A program made the translations under genes and the position numbers. A stretch of 8,054 nucleotides of DNA, taken from assembly GCA_023437485.1 (NCBI GenBank), contig JAEZGB010000149.1, positions 1 through 8,054 of the forward strand, written 5' to 3'. This stretch comes from Bacteroidota bacterium (GTDB lineage Bacteria > Bacteroidota > Bacteroidia > Flavobacteriales > Flavobacteriaceae). Below the pieces are notes generated by a model, which was not told where the DNA came from, did not search any database, and worked only from the letters and a program-made list of their open reading frames with translations. Positions 1 to 6,188 of this stretch are shown here, one piece after another. How positions within the stretch are numbered: the first letter of the stretch is position 1; each line of letters starts with the position of its first letter.

Positions 1-1
1 G

Positions 2-118
2 TTCCAGGCCGATCGGAAAAAGAACTACAAGCCCGCTGCATTGCCTGCAGGATTCAAGAATCACGATCAAACAAGGGCTGATTTTAACTCTTCGGCAAGA
101 AGTACGGACGGGAAATAA
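2..118 (+). CDS. 3' end of an unidentified gene (5' end outside window)
   Basis: The second plus-strand frame is open from the window edge to a TAA at 116-118, giving 38 residues of a hydrophilic, basic tail that ends in ARSTDGK. I do not recognise the protein. Support for real coding comes from the terminator hairpin that starts 24 nt after the stop, and from the fact that the stop directly abuts the stop of the opposing gene at 119, a normal layout for two convergent genes. A third-frame reading is also open here and runs on to 162, so the frame choice is tentative. No membrane segment or motif is visible in the tail. Confidence 0.4.
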   Translation, partial: FQADRKKNYKPAALPAGFKNHDQTRADFNSSARSTDGK

Positions 119-445
119 TCACATATACCTCAAAAAATTCCAAAAAGGCCTGCTTTTCAAATAAAGCGGGTCTTTTTCATTTGCATACGCCTCGCGCTCA
201 AAGCTGATGTTGTGATATGCCTTTGAAAAGTTCCTGGATGCAATAAGCCGAACCAAAAACTCGACCCCATACCAGACAAAAAATGGCAACAGCAAAATTT
301 CAACCTGTTGCCGAAGATGAATCCGTTCGTGGTTGATAAACGGGCTGTTGCCCTTGAGCCGTGCCGCCGAGAGGAAAATGAAAGGAAAGATGGCAAGCCC
401 GCCAAAACCTTTAGGCACCAAATGTCTTGAAACGACCAAAAACAT
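119..445 (-). CDS. Small membrane protein with HExxH motif, putative metallopeptidase-like
   Basis: The product has 108 residues. The N-terminal part (about 14-28) is hydrophobic and contains VPKGFGGLAIFPFIFL. The motif HERIH at residues 39-43 follows, preceded by Asn, and is the HExxH zinc signature of metallopeptidases. A second hydrophobic stretch (about 50-68) comes next, then FEREAYANE at 82-90, whose acidic residues E83 or E85 could give a third metal ligand, as in gluzincins. The C-terminus is aromatic and basic. I recall similar short proteins with the same INHE and SFEREAYANE blocks in Flavobacteriia; their function is, as far as I know, undescribed. Peptidase activity is inference: 108 residues is very short for a known peptidase fold. 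The ATG at 445 was chosen because it gives the full hydrophobic N-terminus; no Shine-Dalgarno is visible. It is divergent from the DUF5522 gene by 28 nt. Confidence 0.78.
   Translation of the reverse strand: MFLVVSRHLVPKGFGGLAIFPFIFLSAARLKGNSPFINHERIHLRQQVEILLLPFFVWYGVEFLVRLIASRNFSKAYHNISFEREAYANEKDPLYLKSRPFWNFLRYM
142..177 (+). terminator. Rho-independent terminator for the upstream plus-strand gene
   Basis: Arms at 142-156 (AAAAAGGCCTGCTTT) and 163-177 (AAAGCGGGTCTTTTT) pair over 15 positions around a 6-nt loop. In the plus-strand RNA all 15 pair, two of them as G-U wobbles (148 with 171, 151 with 168). The hairpin has an A-tract before and a T-tract after the GC core, the usual form of an intrinsic terminator. 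It lies 24 nt after the stop at 118, within the 3' coding part of the opposing gene. In RNA from the other strand the two wobbles become A-C mismatches, so it should act mainly on plus-strand transcripts. Confidence 0.62.
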
Positions 446-473
446 TGAAGATAAGTTTATAAATTTGTGGCTT

Positions 474-668
474 ATGGATAACCAATTTAGGGAAAATAAG
501 CCAGTGGAAGGTGAAGATTATTACCTTTCGCCCGAAGGTTACCGCGTCTTTACCGAAAAATACCACCTCAAACGTGGCTATTGTTGCAAGAGCGGCTGCC
601 GGCATTGCCCCTATGGATACGACAAAAAGACCAATACGGTCAAAAAACCATCACAGCCTTCGCCATGA
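474..668 (+). CDS. DUF5522 domain-containing small cysteine-rich protein
   Basis: The product has 64 residues and matches what I know of DUF5522: a VEGEDYYLSPEGYRVFTEKYHLKRGYCC-like core split here as VEGEDYY (11-17), FTEKYHLKRGYCC (26-38) and GCRHCPYG (41-48). Four cysteines (37, 38, 42, 45) with His31 and His44 nearby suggest a bound metal, possibly zinc or iron-sulfur; the function is unknown. The tail (51-64) is basic and proline-rich. The ATG at 474 was chosen over an in-frame ATG at 333 because family members begin just before the VEGxDYY block and because the longer form would run deep into the opposing gene. The TGA stop at 666-668 overlaps the hutU ATG (665-667) as ATGA, which suggests coupled translation. 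Identification is firm, function open. Confidence 0.85.
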   Translation: MDNQFRENKPVEGEDYYLSPEGYRVFTEKYHLKRGYCCKSGCRHCPYGYDKKTNTVKKPSQPSP

Positions 669-2671
669 CCTTTCAAGAAGCCATCAAACAGGGAATCCCT
701 GCACAATTGCCATCGCCAAAACCCTTTGACCCGTCCGTCAATCACGCGCCCAAACGCAAGGAAATTCTTTCGGCAGACGAGAAAAAACTGGCATTACGCA
801 ACGCCCTTCGCTATTTTGACCCAGAACAACATCGGGAACTTGCCGCTGAATTCCTCCATGAACTGGATACCTACGGACGGATTTACATGTACCGATTTAT
901 GCCTGATTACCAAATGAAGGCCCGCCCGATTGACGAGTATCCGGGAAATTCGCTGCAGGGAAAGGCAATCATGCTGATGATCCAAAACAATCTTGACCCC
1001 GCAGTGGCCCAACACCCTCACGAACTCATCACTTACGGCGGCAACGGCGCGGTCTTTCAGAATTGGGCGCAATACCTTTTGACGATGAAATATCTATCGG
1101 AAATGACCGACGAACAAACCCTCGCGGTCTATTCCGGGCACCCCATGGGGCTCTTTCCCTCACACCCCGATGCCCCTCGTGTTGTGGTGACCAACGGAAT
1201 GATGATCCCCAATTATTCCAAACCTGACGACTGGGAGAAATTCAACGCGCTCGGCGTGACGCAATACGGGCAGATGACCGCCGGAAGTTATATGTACATC
1301 GGGCCACAGGGAATCGTCCACGGCACCACCATCACGGTTTTGAACGCCGGGCGCAAGATTGCCAAATCGGGTGAATCGCTAAAGGGCAAACTCTTTGTGA
1401 CCTCGGGCCTCGGCGGAATGAGCGGCGCTCAACCCAAGGCCGGAAACATCGCGGGCTGCATCACCGTCTGTGCCGAGGTGAACGAAAAAGCGGTCAAGAC
1501 CCGGCATTCGCAGGGCTGGGTGGACGAAATCATCGCCGAACCCGCCGCGCTTGTTGAAAGGGTGTGCAAAGCAAAGGATTCGGGCGAGACGGTATCCATC
1601 GCCTACCACGGAAATGTGGTGGATGTGTGGGAACTATTTGAACGCGAAAATATCTATATCGATTTAGGGTCTGACCAAACTTCGCTGCACAACCCGTGGG
1701 CAGGCGGTTATTACCCGGCGGGATTGTCTTTTGACGAAGCGAACGACATGATGGCCAACAATCCCGGACAATTCCACCAAAAGGTGCAGGAATCGCTGCG
1801 AAGGCATGCATCGGCAATAAACAAGCACACCGCGAAAGGCACTTATTTTTTTGATTACGGGAATGCGTTTTTGCTGGAATGCTCAAGGGCTGGCGCCGAT
1901 GTCATGGCAGCCGACGGAGTCAACTTCAAATATCCAAGCTATGTTCAGGACATTCTTGGTCCAATGTGCTTTGACTACGGTTTTGGGCCGTTTAGATGGG
2001 TGTGTACCTCCGGCAAACCCGAAGACCTGGAAAAAACCGATTCCATCGCCCGAAAGGTACTCGAAGAAATGGCCCAATCGGCTCCTGATGAAATTTCGCA
2101 GCAGATGCAGGACAACATCACCTGGATTCGTGGCGCGCAGCAAAACAGGCTGGTCGTTGGTTCTCAGGCGCGCATTCTTTATGCCGACGCCGAGGGCCGA
2201 ATCAAGATCGCATCGGCCTTTAATGAAGCTATTGCGAAAGGCGAGATTGGCCCGGTAGTGTTGGGCCGCGATCATCACGATGTTTCAGGTACCGACTCGC
2301 CTTACCGGGAAACTTCAAACATCTACGACGGCTCGCGCTTTACCGCCGACATGGCCATCCAGAACGTCATCGGCGACAGCTTCAGGGGCGCCACCTGGGT
2401 ATCAATTCACAACGGCGGTGGTGTGGGTTGGGGCGAGGTTATAAACGGCGGATTCGGTATGGTTCTTGATGGTTCGGGCGCCGCAAAAAAACGCCTGGAA
2501 AGCATGCTTTTCTGGGATGTGAATAACGGAATCGCAAGAAGAAGCTGGGCACGCAACAAAGAGGCGGTTTTTGCGATCAAAAGGGCGATGGAGGCGCAAC
2601 CTTTATTGAAAGTTACCATCCCTAATCTGGTAGAGGACACTGTACTTGACCCGCTTGTGGATATAAATTGA
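665..2671 (+). CDS. hutU: Urocanate hydratase (urocanase), long eukaryote-like form
   Basis: The enzyme adds water to urocanate to form 4-imidazolone-5-propionate, the second step of histidine degradation, in the cytoplasm, using tightly bound NAD+ as electrophile. The product has 668 residues, longer than the usual bacterial 550-560 and close to the human enzyme (about 676). Landmarks: TYGGNGAVFQNWAQ (123-136), QYGQMTAGSYMYIGPQG (200-216), the glycine-rich NAD site TSGLGGMSGAQ (246-256), RDHHDVSGTDSP (535-546) and HNGGGVGWGE (582-591). At residues 502-506 it reads ARILY where Pseudomonas-type enzymes have ARICW, so the cysteine once described as active-site residue is Leu505; the human enzyme as I recall it also has ARILY, so this marks the clade and does not imply loss of function. 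The start at 665 follows family length; an in-frame ATG at 581 would add 28 residues inside the DUF5522 gene. No other hut gene is nearby. Confidence 0.97.
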   Translation: MTFQEAIKQGIPAQLPSPKPFDPSVNHAPKRKEILSADEKKLALRNALRYFDPEQHRELAAEFLHELDTYGRIYMYRFMPDYQMKARPIDEYPGNSLQGKAIMLMIQNNLDPAVAQHPHELITYGGNGAVFQNWAQYLLTMKYLSEMTDEQTLAVYSGHPMGLFPSHPDAPRVVVTNGMMIPNYSKPDDWEKFNALGVTQYGQMTAGSYMYIGPQGIVHGTTITVLNAGRKIAKSGESLKGKLFVTSGLGGMSGAQPKAGNIAGCITVCAEVNEKAVKTRHSQGWVDEIIAEPAALVERVCKAKDSGETVSIAYHGNVVDVWELFERENIYIDLGSDQTSLHNPWAGGYYPAGLSFDEANDMMANNPGQFHQKVQESLRRHASAINKHTAKGTYFFDYGNAFLLECSRAGADVMAADGVNFKYPSYVQDILGPMCFDYGFGPFRWVCTSGKPEDLEKTDSIARKVLEEMAQSAPDEISQQMQDNITWIRGAQQNRLVVGSQARILYADAEGRIKIASAFNEAIAKGEIGPVVLGRDHHDVSGTDSPYRETSNIYDGSRFTADMAIQNVIGDSFRGATWVSIHNGGGVGWGEVINGGFGMVLDGSGAAKKRLESMLFWDVNNGIARRSWARNKEAVFAIKRAMEAQPLLKVTIPNLVEDTVLDPLVDIN

Positions 2672-2706
2672 TATTCGATTCCAAAATGTAACGTAAAAAA
2701 TGAGTT

Positions 2707-3237
2707 ATGAAGATGATGAGAGTTTTACCGATTCTGGCGTTTTTTGTGCTGGCATCCTGCGCATCGGTCCAAGTGGCCAATGACTACGACAAAAAGGTGG
2801 ATTTCTCTGCCTACAAAACCTACGCATTTTTTAAGACCGGAATTGACAAAGTCGAAATATCGGACCTTGACAAGCGCCGGATCCTGCACGCAATTGAAGA
2901 TGAACTCAAGGCAAAAGGGCTGACGGCAAGTGAAAATCCCGATCTGCTTGTCAATTTCTTTACCAAGTCATCCCGCCAGGTAAACGTGAATCAGGACGGC
3001 TGGGGATATGGCTTTGGATGGGGCTGGAGCCCGTTCATCTGGGGCGGTGGCGCCACGGTATATACCAATACTGAAGGCACGCTTTTTATAGACCTTATCG
3101 ATGCCCGACGCAAGGAGCTGGTTTGGCAGGGCGAGGGAACGGGAGTCCTGACCCAGAACACCGAAAAAAAGGATGAGCGGATCGCCGAATTCGTTAAAAG
3201 GATCCTCTCGCAATATCCTCCCGCACCAAAAAAGTAA
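2707..3237 (+). CDS. DUF4136 domain lipoprotein
   Basis: The product has 176 residues. A lipoprotein signal peptide is clear: basic start, hydrophobic core VLPILAFFVLA and lipobox LASC with Cys18 as the lipidated residue. Ala19 at +2 favours the outer membrane. The DUF4136 pattern follows: DYDKKVDFSAYKTYAFF (26-42), a helix with DKRRILHAIEDELKAKG (55-71), PDLLVNFF (78-85), then GTLFIDLIDARRKELVWQG (124-142). Such proteins are common periplasm-facing lipoproteins of unknown role in Bacteroidota. Between the two halves lies a Gly/Trp-rich stretch (97-115) with five tryptophans. ATG codons at 2713 and 2716 are alternative starts that leave the signal peptide intact. It begins 35 nt after hutU with no terminator between, so read-through is likely, though a functional link to histidine breakdown is not evident. 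Confidence 0.9.
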   Translation: MKMMRVLPILAFFVLASCASVQVANDYDKKVDFSAYKTYAFFKTGIDKVEISDLDKRRILHAIEDELKAKGLTASENPDLLVNFFTKSSRQVNVNQDGWGYGFGWGWSPFIWGGGATVYTNTEGTLFIDLIDARRKELVWQGEGTGVLTQNTEKKDERIAEFVKRILSQYPPAPKK

Positions 3238-3260
3238 AGCCGCGACAAGCGGCTTTTTTT
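3236..3260. terminator. Bidirectional rho-independent terminator between convergent genes
   Basis: A perfect 8-bp stem (AAAGCCGC at 3236-3243, GCGGCTTT at 3249-3256) with a 5-nt loop is followed by a T-run to 3260. On the minus strand the same hairpin is followed by TACTTTTTT, so it can end both the DUF4136 transcript and the channel transcript. It overlaps the last bases of both stop codons (3235-3237 on plus, 3259-3261 on minus). Confidence 0.87.
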
Positions 3261-4527
3261 ACGGGCGCGTCATGGAATGTACCACGGCCGATATATCGCT
3301 TCCCGAGGGTTGCTGAAAGAGTTCCAGCTCAAACCATTTGGCCGCCGCCAGCAGGTGATCAAACAAATCAGACTGGATGGATTCGTATTCCACCCACGCC
3401 GTTGTATTGGTAAAGCAATAAATTTCGATGGGCAAACCGGATTCCTGGATTGGAAGTTGCCTTACCAATATGGTCATGTCCTTCCTGATGGAAGGATGAT
3501 TGCGGATATAGAGTTCGATATATTTTCGAAATACGCCAATATTGGTCATCCGCCGCCCATTGATTAGTTGGCTGGTGTCAAAATTGCCCTCAAGATTGTA
3601 CCGCTCGATTTCGGCCTGCCTTTGAGTTACATAATCTGAAATAAGCGAAAACGATTTGAATCTTTCGCGGGTTTCGGGATCAACGAATTTTACCGATTGC
3701 AGGTTGATATACAGCGCGCGTTTAATTCTTCTGCCGCCACTCTCCTGCATTCCTCGCCAATTCTTGAACGAATCTGACATAAAGTGAAAGGTCGGGACCG
3801 CGGTGATGGTTTTGTCCCAATTGCGAATTTTGACCGTATTGAGGTTAATGGCAATGACATCTCCGTCGGCATTGAACTTTGGCATTTCGACCCAATCGCC
3901 CACCCTGACCACGTCATTGGCCGAAATCTGCACACTGGCAACAAGGCCCAGGATAGTGTCTTTGAAGATCAACAGAAGTATCGCGGTCATCGCCCCAAAC
4001 GCACTTAGAAAATATAGCGGTGAGCGTCCAATGAGGACCGAGAGAATTACGATGAACAGTGCAATGTATAACACGATCCTGATCAGCTGGAAATAACTCG
4101 CGATGGGTTTGCCTGCAAAAGCGGGTGATTGCGACAAAAGGTACTCGGCGGCCTTTAGGAATGAAATCACGATAAAGGTAGCGGCAATCATGATGTACAC
4201 ATCAGCCACCTTGACCATCAGCACCTGCAGCCAGCCGTAACCCGCAAACAGGGCCGGAGCCGCCGCCCGCACAATCACCGCGGGGATAATATGCGAAAGC
4301 CGGTCAAAGGTTTTTTGGTCGGCAAGGACATCGTCCCACGTAACTTTGGTTTTTTTGAAAAATGCGTGCAAAAAACGGCTGACAAAAGTTTTGGTCACCA
4401 CGTAAGCCAATGATGCAGCCAGGATCAATGCGACCAGAAGGATCAGCAGTTTTACACCGGGAAGCCAGCTTTCGGCAATGTGTGACCCGGCCAACAGGCC
4501 TTCAAGCCAGTCGTGTAATTGTTTCAT
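3259..4527 (-). CDS. ybdG: MscS-family mechanosensitive channel, YbdG type
   Basis: The product has 422 residues, near the 415 of E. coli YbdG, and resembles it along the whole length as I recall that sequence. It is an inner-membrane channel gated by membrane tension, protecting against osmotic downshift. About five hydrophobic segments are visible (22-46, 78-98, 104-126, 145-167, 171-200); the last is the pore-lining helix with FGAMTAILLLIFKD (177-190). The MscS beta domain follows with SANDVVRVGDWVEMP (202-216), then NTVKIRNWDKTITAVPT (230-246) and SDSFKNWRGM (251-260). The YbdG-type soluble region contains GGRRIKRA (264-271), RRMTNIGVFRKY (325-336) and NHPSIRKDMTILVRQLP (343-359). The ATG at 4527 lies 18 nt after the racemase stop, so it is probably the last gene of the GNAT-racemase operon. 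No separate promoter was found in the short gap. Confidence 0.95.
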   Translation of the reverse strand: MKQLHDWLEGLLAGSHIAESWLPGVKLLILLVALILAASLAYVVTKTFVSRFLHAFFKKTKVTWDDVLADQKTFDRLSHIIPAVIVRAAAPALFAGYGWLQVLMVKVADVYIMIAATFIVISFLKAAEYLLSQSPAFAGKPIASYFQLIRIVLYIALFIVILSVLIGRSPLYFLSAFGAMTAILLLIFKDTILGLVASVQISANDVVRVGDWVEMPKFNADGDVIAINLNTVKIRNWDKTITAVPTFHFMSDSFKNWRGMQESGGRRIKRALYINLQSVKFVDPETRERFKSFSLISDYVTQRQAEIERYNLEGNFDTSQLINGRRMTNIGVFRKYIELYIRNHPSIRKDMTILVRQLPIQESGLPIEIYCFTNTTAWVEYESIQSDLFDHLLAAAKWFELELFQQPSGSDISAVVHSMTRP

Positions 4528-4545
4528 ATTTTTCGTTGAAATATT

Positions 4546-5619
4546 TTATTGTACTTTTTTTTCGATGTAAAATGAGTTCAGCAGATAAAGCGCACCCATG
4601 TACTGCAATCTGAAAGAAATCAATCCGCCCACCGAATACTGTTTTGACGATGCCGAAATGTCCACCACCAGCATGTCGGAACTTGCATCGATAATCGCGA
4701 TCCCGGGATCGTCCGGTATAAGGTATTGCGGCTGCATGTCTAAAAGCCCCACGTCGAGGATCGCCCGCAACGAGGTAACGCCAAGATCTGCCGATCGGTC
4801 CACATCGTTCACATGTCCGGCCACATTGGCTCCCATCTCACCCATTGGCACTGCCGGTTTCTCGCTGATTTCGATGATTTCGGCGTGGAGCCTGAGCACA
4901 TCGTCATTCATTCCCTCAATCGTATCGCCGGTAAAAAGATCTTTGCCAAAAAACAGCGCCTCGCCAATCCGGAAATGGTTCACTGCCATGGGCCGCGCGT
5001 TTCGCAAAATGAGTGGCACGGCAACCGATGTCCCTCCGGACACCCACGGTATCGAAATGTCAAACTTCGCCTCAATGAGTTGTTTGTACAGGCTCAGCTG
5101 GATCAATTTATCCTGGGTGAGCATCACGCCGTTGAGGCAGTTCAGATTGGTTCCGATGCCGCTGATTTCAATATTGGGCATCCGCAGGACCTGGCTGTAA
5201 AAATCGACAAGCGCATCGCCCATAACCCCTTCCCGAAGGTCGCCCATCTCGATCATGATGATGATTTTGTGCGTTTTGCCCTGACGCACCGCCTCGGCCG
5301 AGAGCAACTCAATGGTCTGAAGTTCAGTATTGAAGCTCACATCGGCATGAGCCACAATGCCCGGAATGCTGCGTTTTGCCGGCGGCTTGATGTAAACCGT
5401 CTGGACATGTGGCGCCAGCTTTTTGATCTTCTTAAGGTTTGAAATCCGGGAATCGTGAATTTCCGTAACGCCCAGCAACAGCAGTTCATTGATGTACAGC
5501 GTATTCCCGCACAATAACTTTGACACAACGCCCCATGCAATGCCGCGTTCCCTGAATAACTGGTCCAGGAAGGCATAATTTTCCCGCAACCGTTCCCGGT
5601 ATAACGTGATCGAAGCCAT
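4546..5619 (-). CDS. PLP-dependent alanine/ornithine racemase family enzyme
   Basis: The product has 357 residues with the fold-type III (alanine racemase-like) layout. The PLP lysine is Lys34 in WGVVSKLLCGN (29-39). Further family marks are HDSRISNLKKIKK (55-67), IMIEMGDLREGV (121-132), GIGTNLNCLNGV (154-165), the phosphate-binding loop VSGGTS (193-198), FRIGEALFFG (216-225) and the C-terminal domain with AIIDASSDMLVVDI (308-321) and YSVGGLISFRLQY (328-340). This resembles the family annotated as alanine/ornithine racemase (OrrA-like in Clostridia). It would interconvert L- and D-forms of an amino acid in the cytoplasm; the substrate cannot be read from sequence. It is shorter than biosynthetic Alr and lacks its usual motifs, so I do not call it alr. 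The start ATG overlaps the stop of the GNAT gene by one base (TAATG), implying coupled translation. Confidence 0.9.
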   Translation of the reverse strand: MASITLYRERLRENYAFLDQLFRERGIAWGVVSKLLCGNTLYINELLLLGVTEIHDSRISNLKKIKKLAPHVQTVYIKPPAKRSIPGIVAHADVSFNTELQTIELLSAEAVRQGKTHKIIIMIEMGDLREGVMGDALVDFYSQVLRMPNIEISGIGTNLNCLNGVMLTQDKLIQLSLYKQLIEAKFDISIPWVSGGTSVAVPLILRNARPMAVNHFRIGEALFFGKDLFTGDTIEGMNDDVLRLHAEIIEISEKPAVPMGEMGANVAGHVNDVDRSADLGVTSLRAILDVGLLDMQPQYLIPDDPGIAIIDASSDMLVVDISASSKQYSVGGLISFRLQYMGALYLLNSFYIEKKVQ

Positions 5620-6053
5620 TACCGCGCAAACCTCATCTCGAGGTATTTATTGGTGAATCCGAGTTTCTCGTACAGATGCCGCGCCGGGTTATCCGGCTCA
5701 ACATGCAACGCAATCCCGCCCTCAGTGACTGAGATTGCCTTTTGCATCAACAGCTTGCCGAAGCCTTTGCCACGGTGCGTCTTGTCTACCGCGATATAAA
5801 CCAAAATATTTTCGGGAATATAACCGGACATCCCGGTATTGTTGAGAATGGTTACCCCTGCAATCTGTCCATCGTTCAATCCTAAAATAATGTTTCCGCC
5901 GCGTTTTGGATCCATCACATAATCGATGCACTTCAGGATATCTTCAATTTTGTCACCGTAATTTTCCAGATGCTCAACCAGAAACGCGGCAATATCTTCA
6001 TGGGGATATTTTGCGTGTTCTCCGGTAATCGCATTGATTCGAATAAAATTCAT
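5619..6053 (-). CDS. GNAT family N-acetyltransferase
   Basis: The product has 144 residues, a single GNAT domain. The acetyl-CoA pyrophosphate loop is RGKGFGKLLM (94-103), preceded by the beta-4 strand ILVYIAVD (83-90). Beta-5 is IALHVEP (114-120), followed by NPARHLYEKLGF (122-133), the common end of GNAT domains with Tyr128 as possible general acid. The N-terminal half (19-60) would form the substrate-binding part and is not diagnostic. The substrate is unknown. Tight coupling to the downstream racemase suggests an amino acid or its derivative, as inference. It is the first gene after a well-formed promoter at 6120-6150, with a leader of about 60 nt. A GGAG at 6068-6071 lies 14 nt before the ATG, too far for a typical ribosome binding site. 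Confidence 0.88.
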   Translation of the reverse strand: MNFIRINAITGEHAKYPHEDIAAFLVEHLENYGDKIEDILKCIDYVMDPKRGGNIILGLNDGQIAGVTILNNTGMSGYIPENILVYIAVDKTHRGKGFGKLLMQKAISVTEGGIALHVEPDNPARHLYEKLGFTNKYLEMRFAR

Positions 6054-6119
6054 TAAATTAAATTTTTCTCCAATTTCTGAAGATTTCTTGTGAATAATCT
6101 GCCTATTAGGGCATTTTTA

Positions 6120-6150
6120 CAAAGTTAAATCTAACAAACGGAGCCCGCAA
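6120..6150 (-). promoter_or_regulatory. Bacteroidota-type promoter for the GNAT-racemase-channel operon
   Basis: On the minus strand TTG (6148-6150) is followed after exactly 20 nt by TAACTTTG (6120-6127). This fits the Bacteroidota sigma consensus TTG, 19-21 nt, TAnnTTTG. Transcription would start near 6113, about 60 nt before the ATG at 6053. Just there, 6100-6113 can form a small hairpin (TGCC/GGCA, 6-nt loop) at the very 5' end of the mRNA. The 135-nt gap 6054-6188 contains no other feature apart from the weak hairpin at 6144-6161. Confidence 0.66.
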
Positions 6151-6161
6151 GTCTGAGCGGG
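6144..6161 (-). terminator. Weak possible terminator after the TIGR02588 gene
   Basis: Inverted repeat CCCGC (6144-6148) and GCGGG (6157-6161) with an 8-nt loop, 27 nt past the stop of the TIGR02588 gene. On the minus strand it is followed by CTCCGTTTGTTAG, not by a clean T-run, so termination would be inefficient. Its left arm touches the -33 element of the next promoter. Confidence 0.3.
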
Positions 6162-6188
6162 ATTTAGCAGTTTATTAACACCCTGGTT

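Noticed and set aside
460..467. TAAATTTG on the plus strand, matching the TAnnTTTG promoter element, just before the DUF5522 ATG
   Set aside because: No TTG lies 19-21 nt upstream (nearest are 12 and 30 nt away), and the start would make the mRNA almost leaderless; too weak to call.
333..473. Upstream in-frame ATG at 333 for the DUF5522 gene
   Set aside because: The added 47 residues overlap the opposing HExxH gene and are outside the conserved DUF5522 core.
581..664. Upstream in-frame ATG at 581 for hutU
   Set aside because: The extra 28 residues lie wholly inside the DUF5522 coding sequence and do not resemble urocanase N-termini; the ATG at 665 gives the family length.
2177..2179. Leu505 in place of the signature cysteine read as an inactivating mutation of hutU
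   Set aside because: The surrounding sequence and the same ARILY motif in the animal-type enzyme indicate a normal clade feature.
1883..2278. 131-codon minus-strand open frame and other frames inside hutU
   Set aside because: Antisense shadows of a well-conserved enzyme; no recognisable protein features.
2664..2671. TAAATTGA at the end of hutU as a promoter for the lipoprotein gene
   Set aside because: It departs from TAnnTTTG and the nearest TTG is only 15 nt upstream.
4555..4562. Run of eight A on the coding strand near the racemase 3' end as a programmed frameshift site joining it to the channel
   Set aside because: A one-base slip only adds an out-of-frame tail that does not enter the channel frame; no stimulatory structure is seen.
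4813..5442. 209-codon open frame on the plus strand opposite the racemase gene
   Set aside because: No family resemblance and unnatural composition; the minus-strand racemase explains the region fully. The same holds for the 200-codon frame at 4598-5200.
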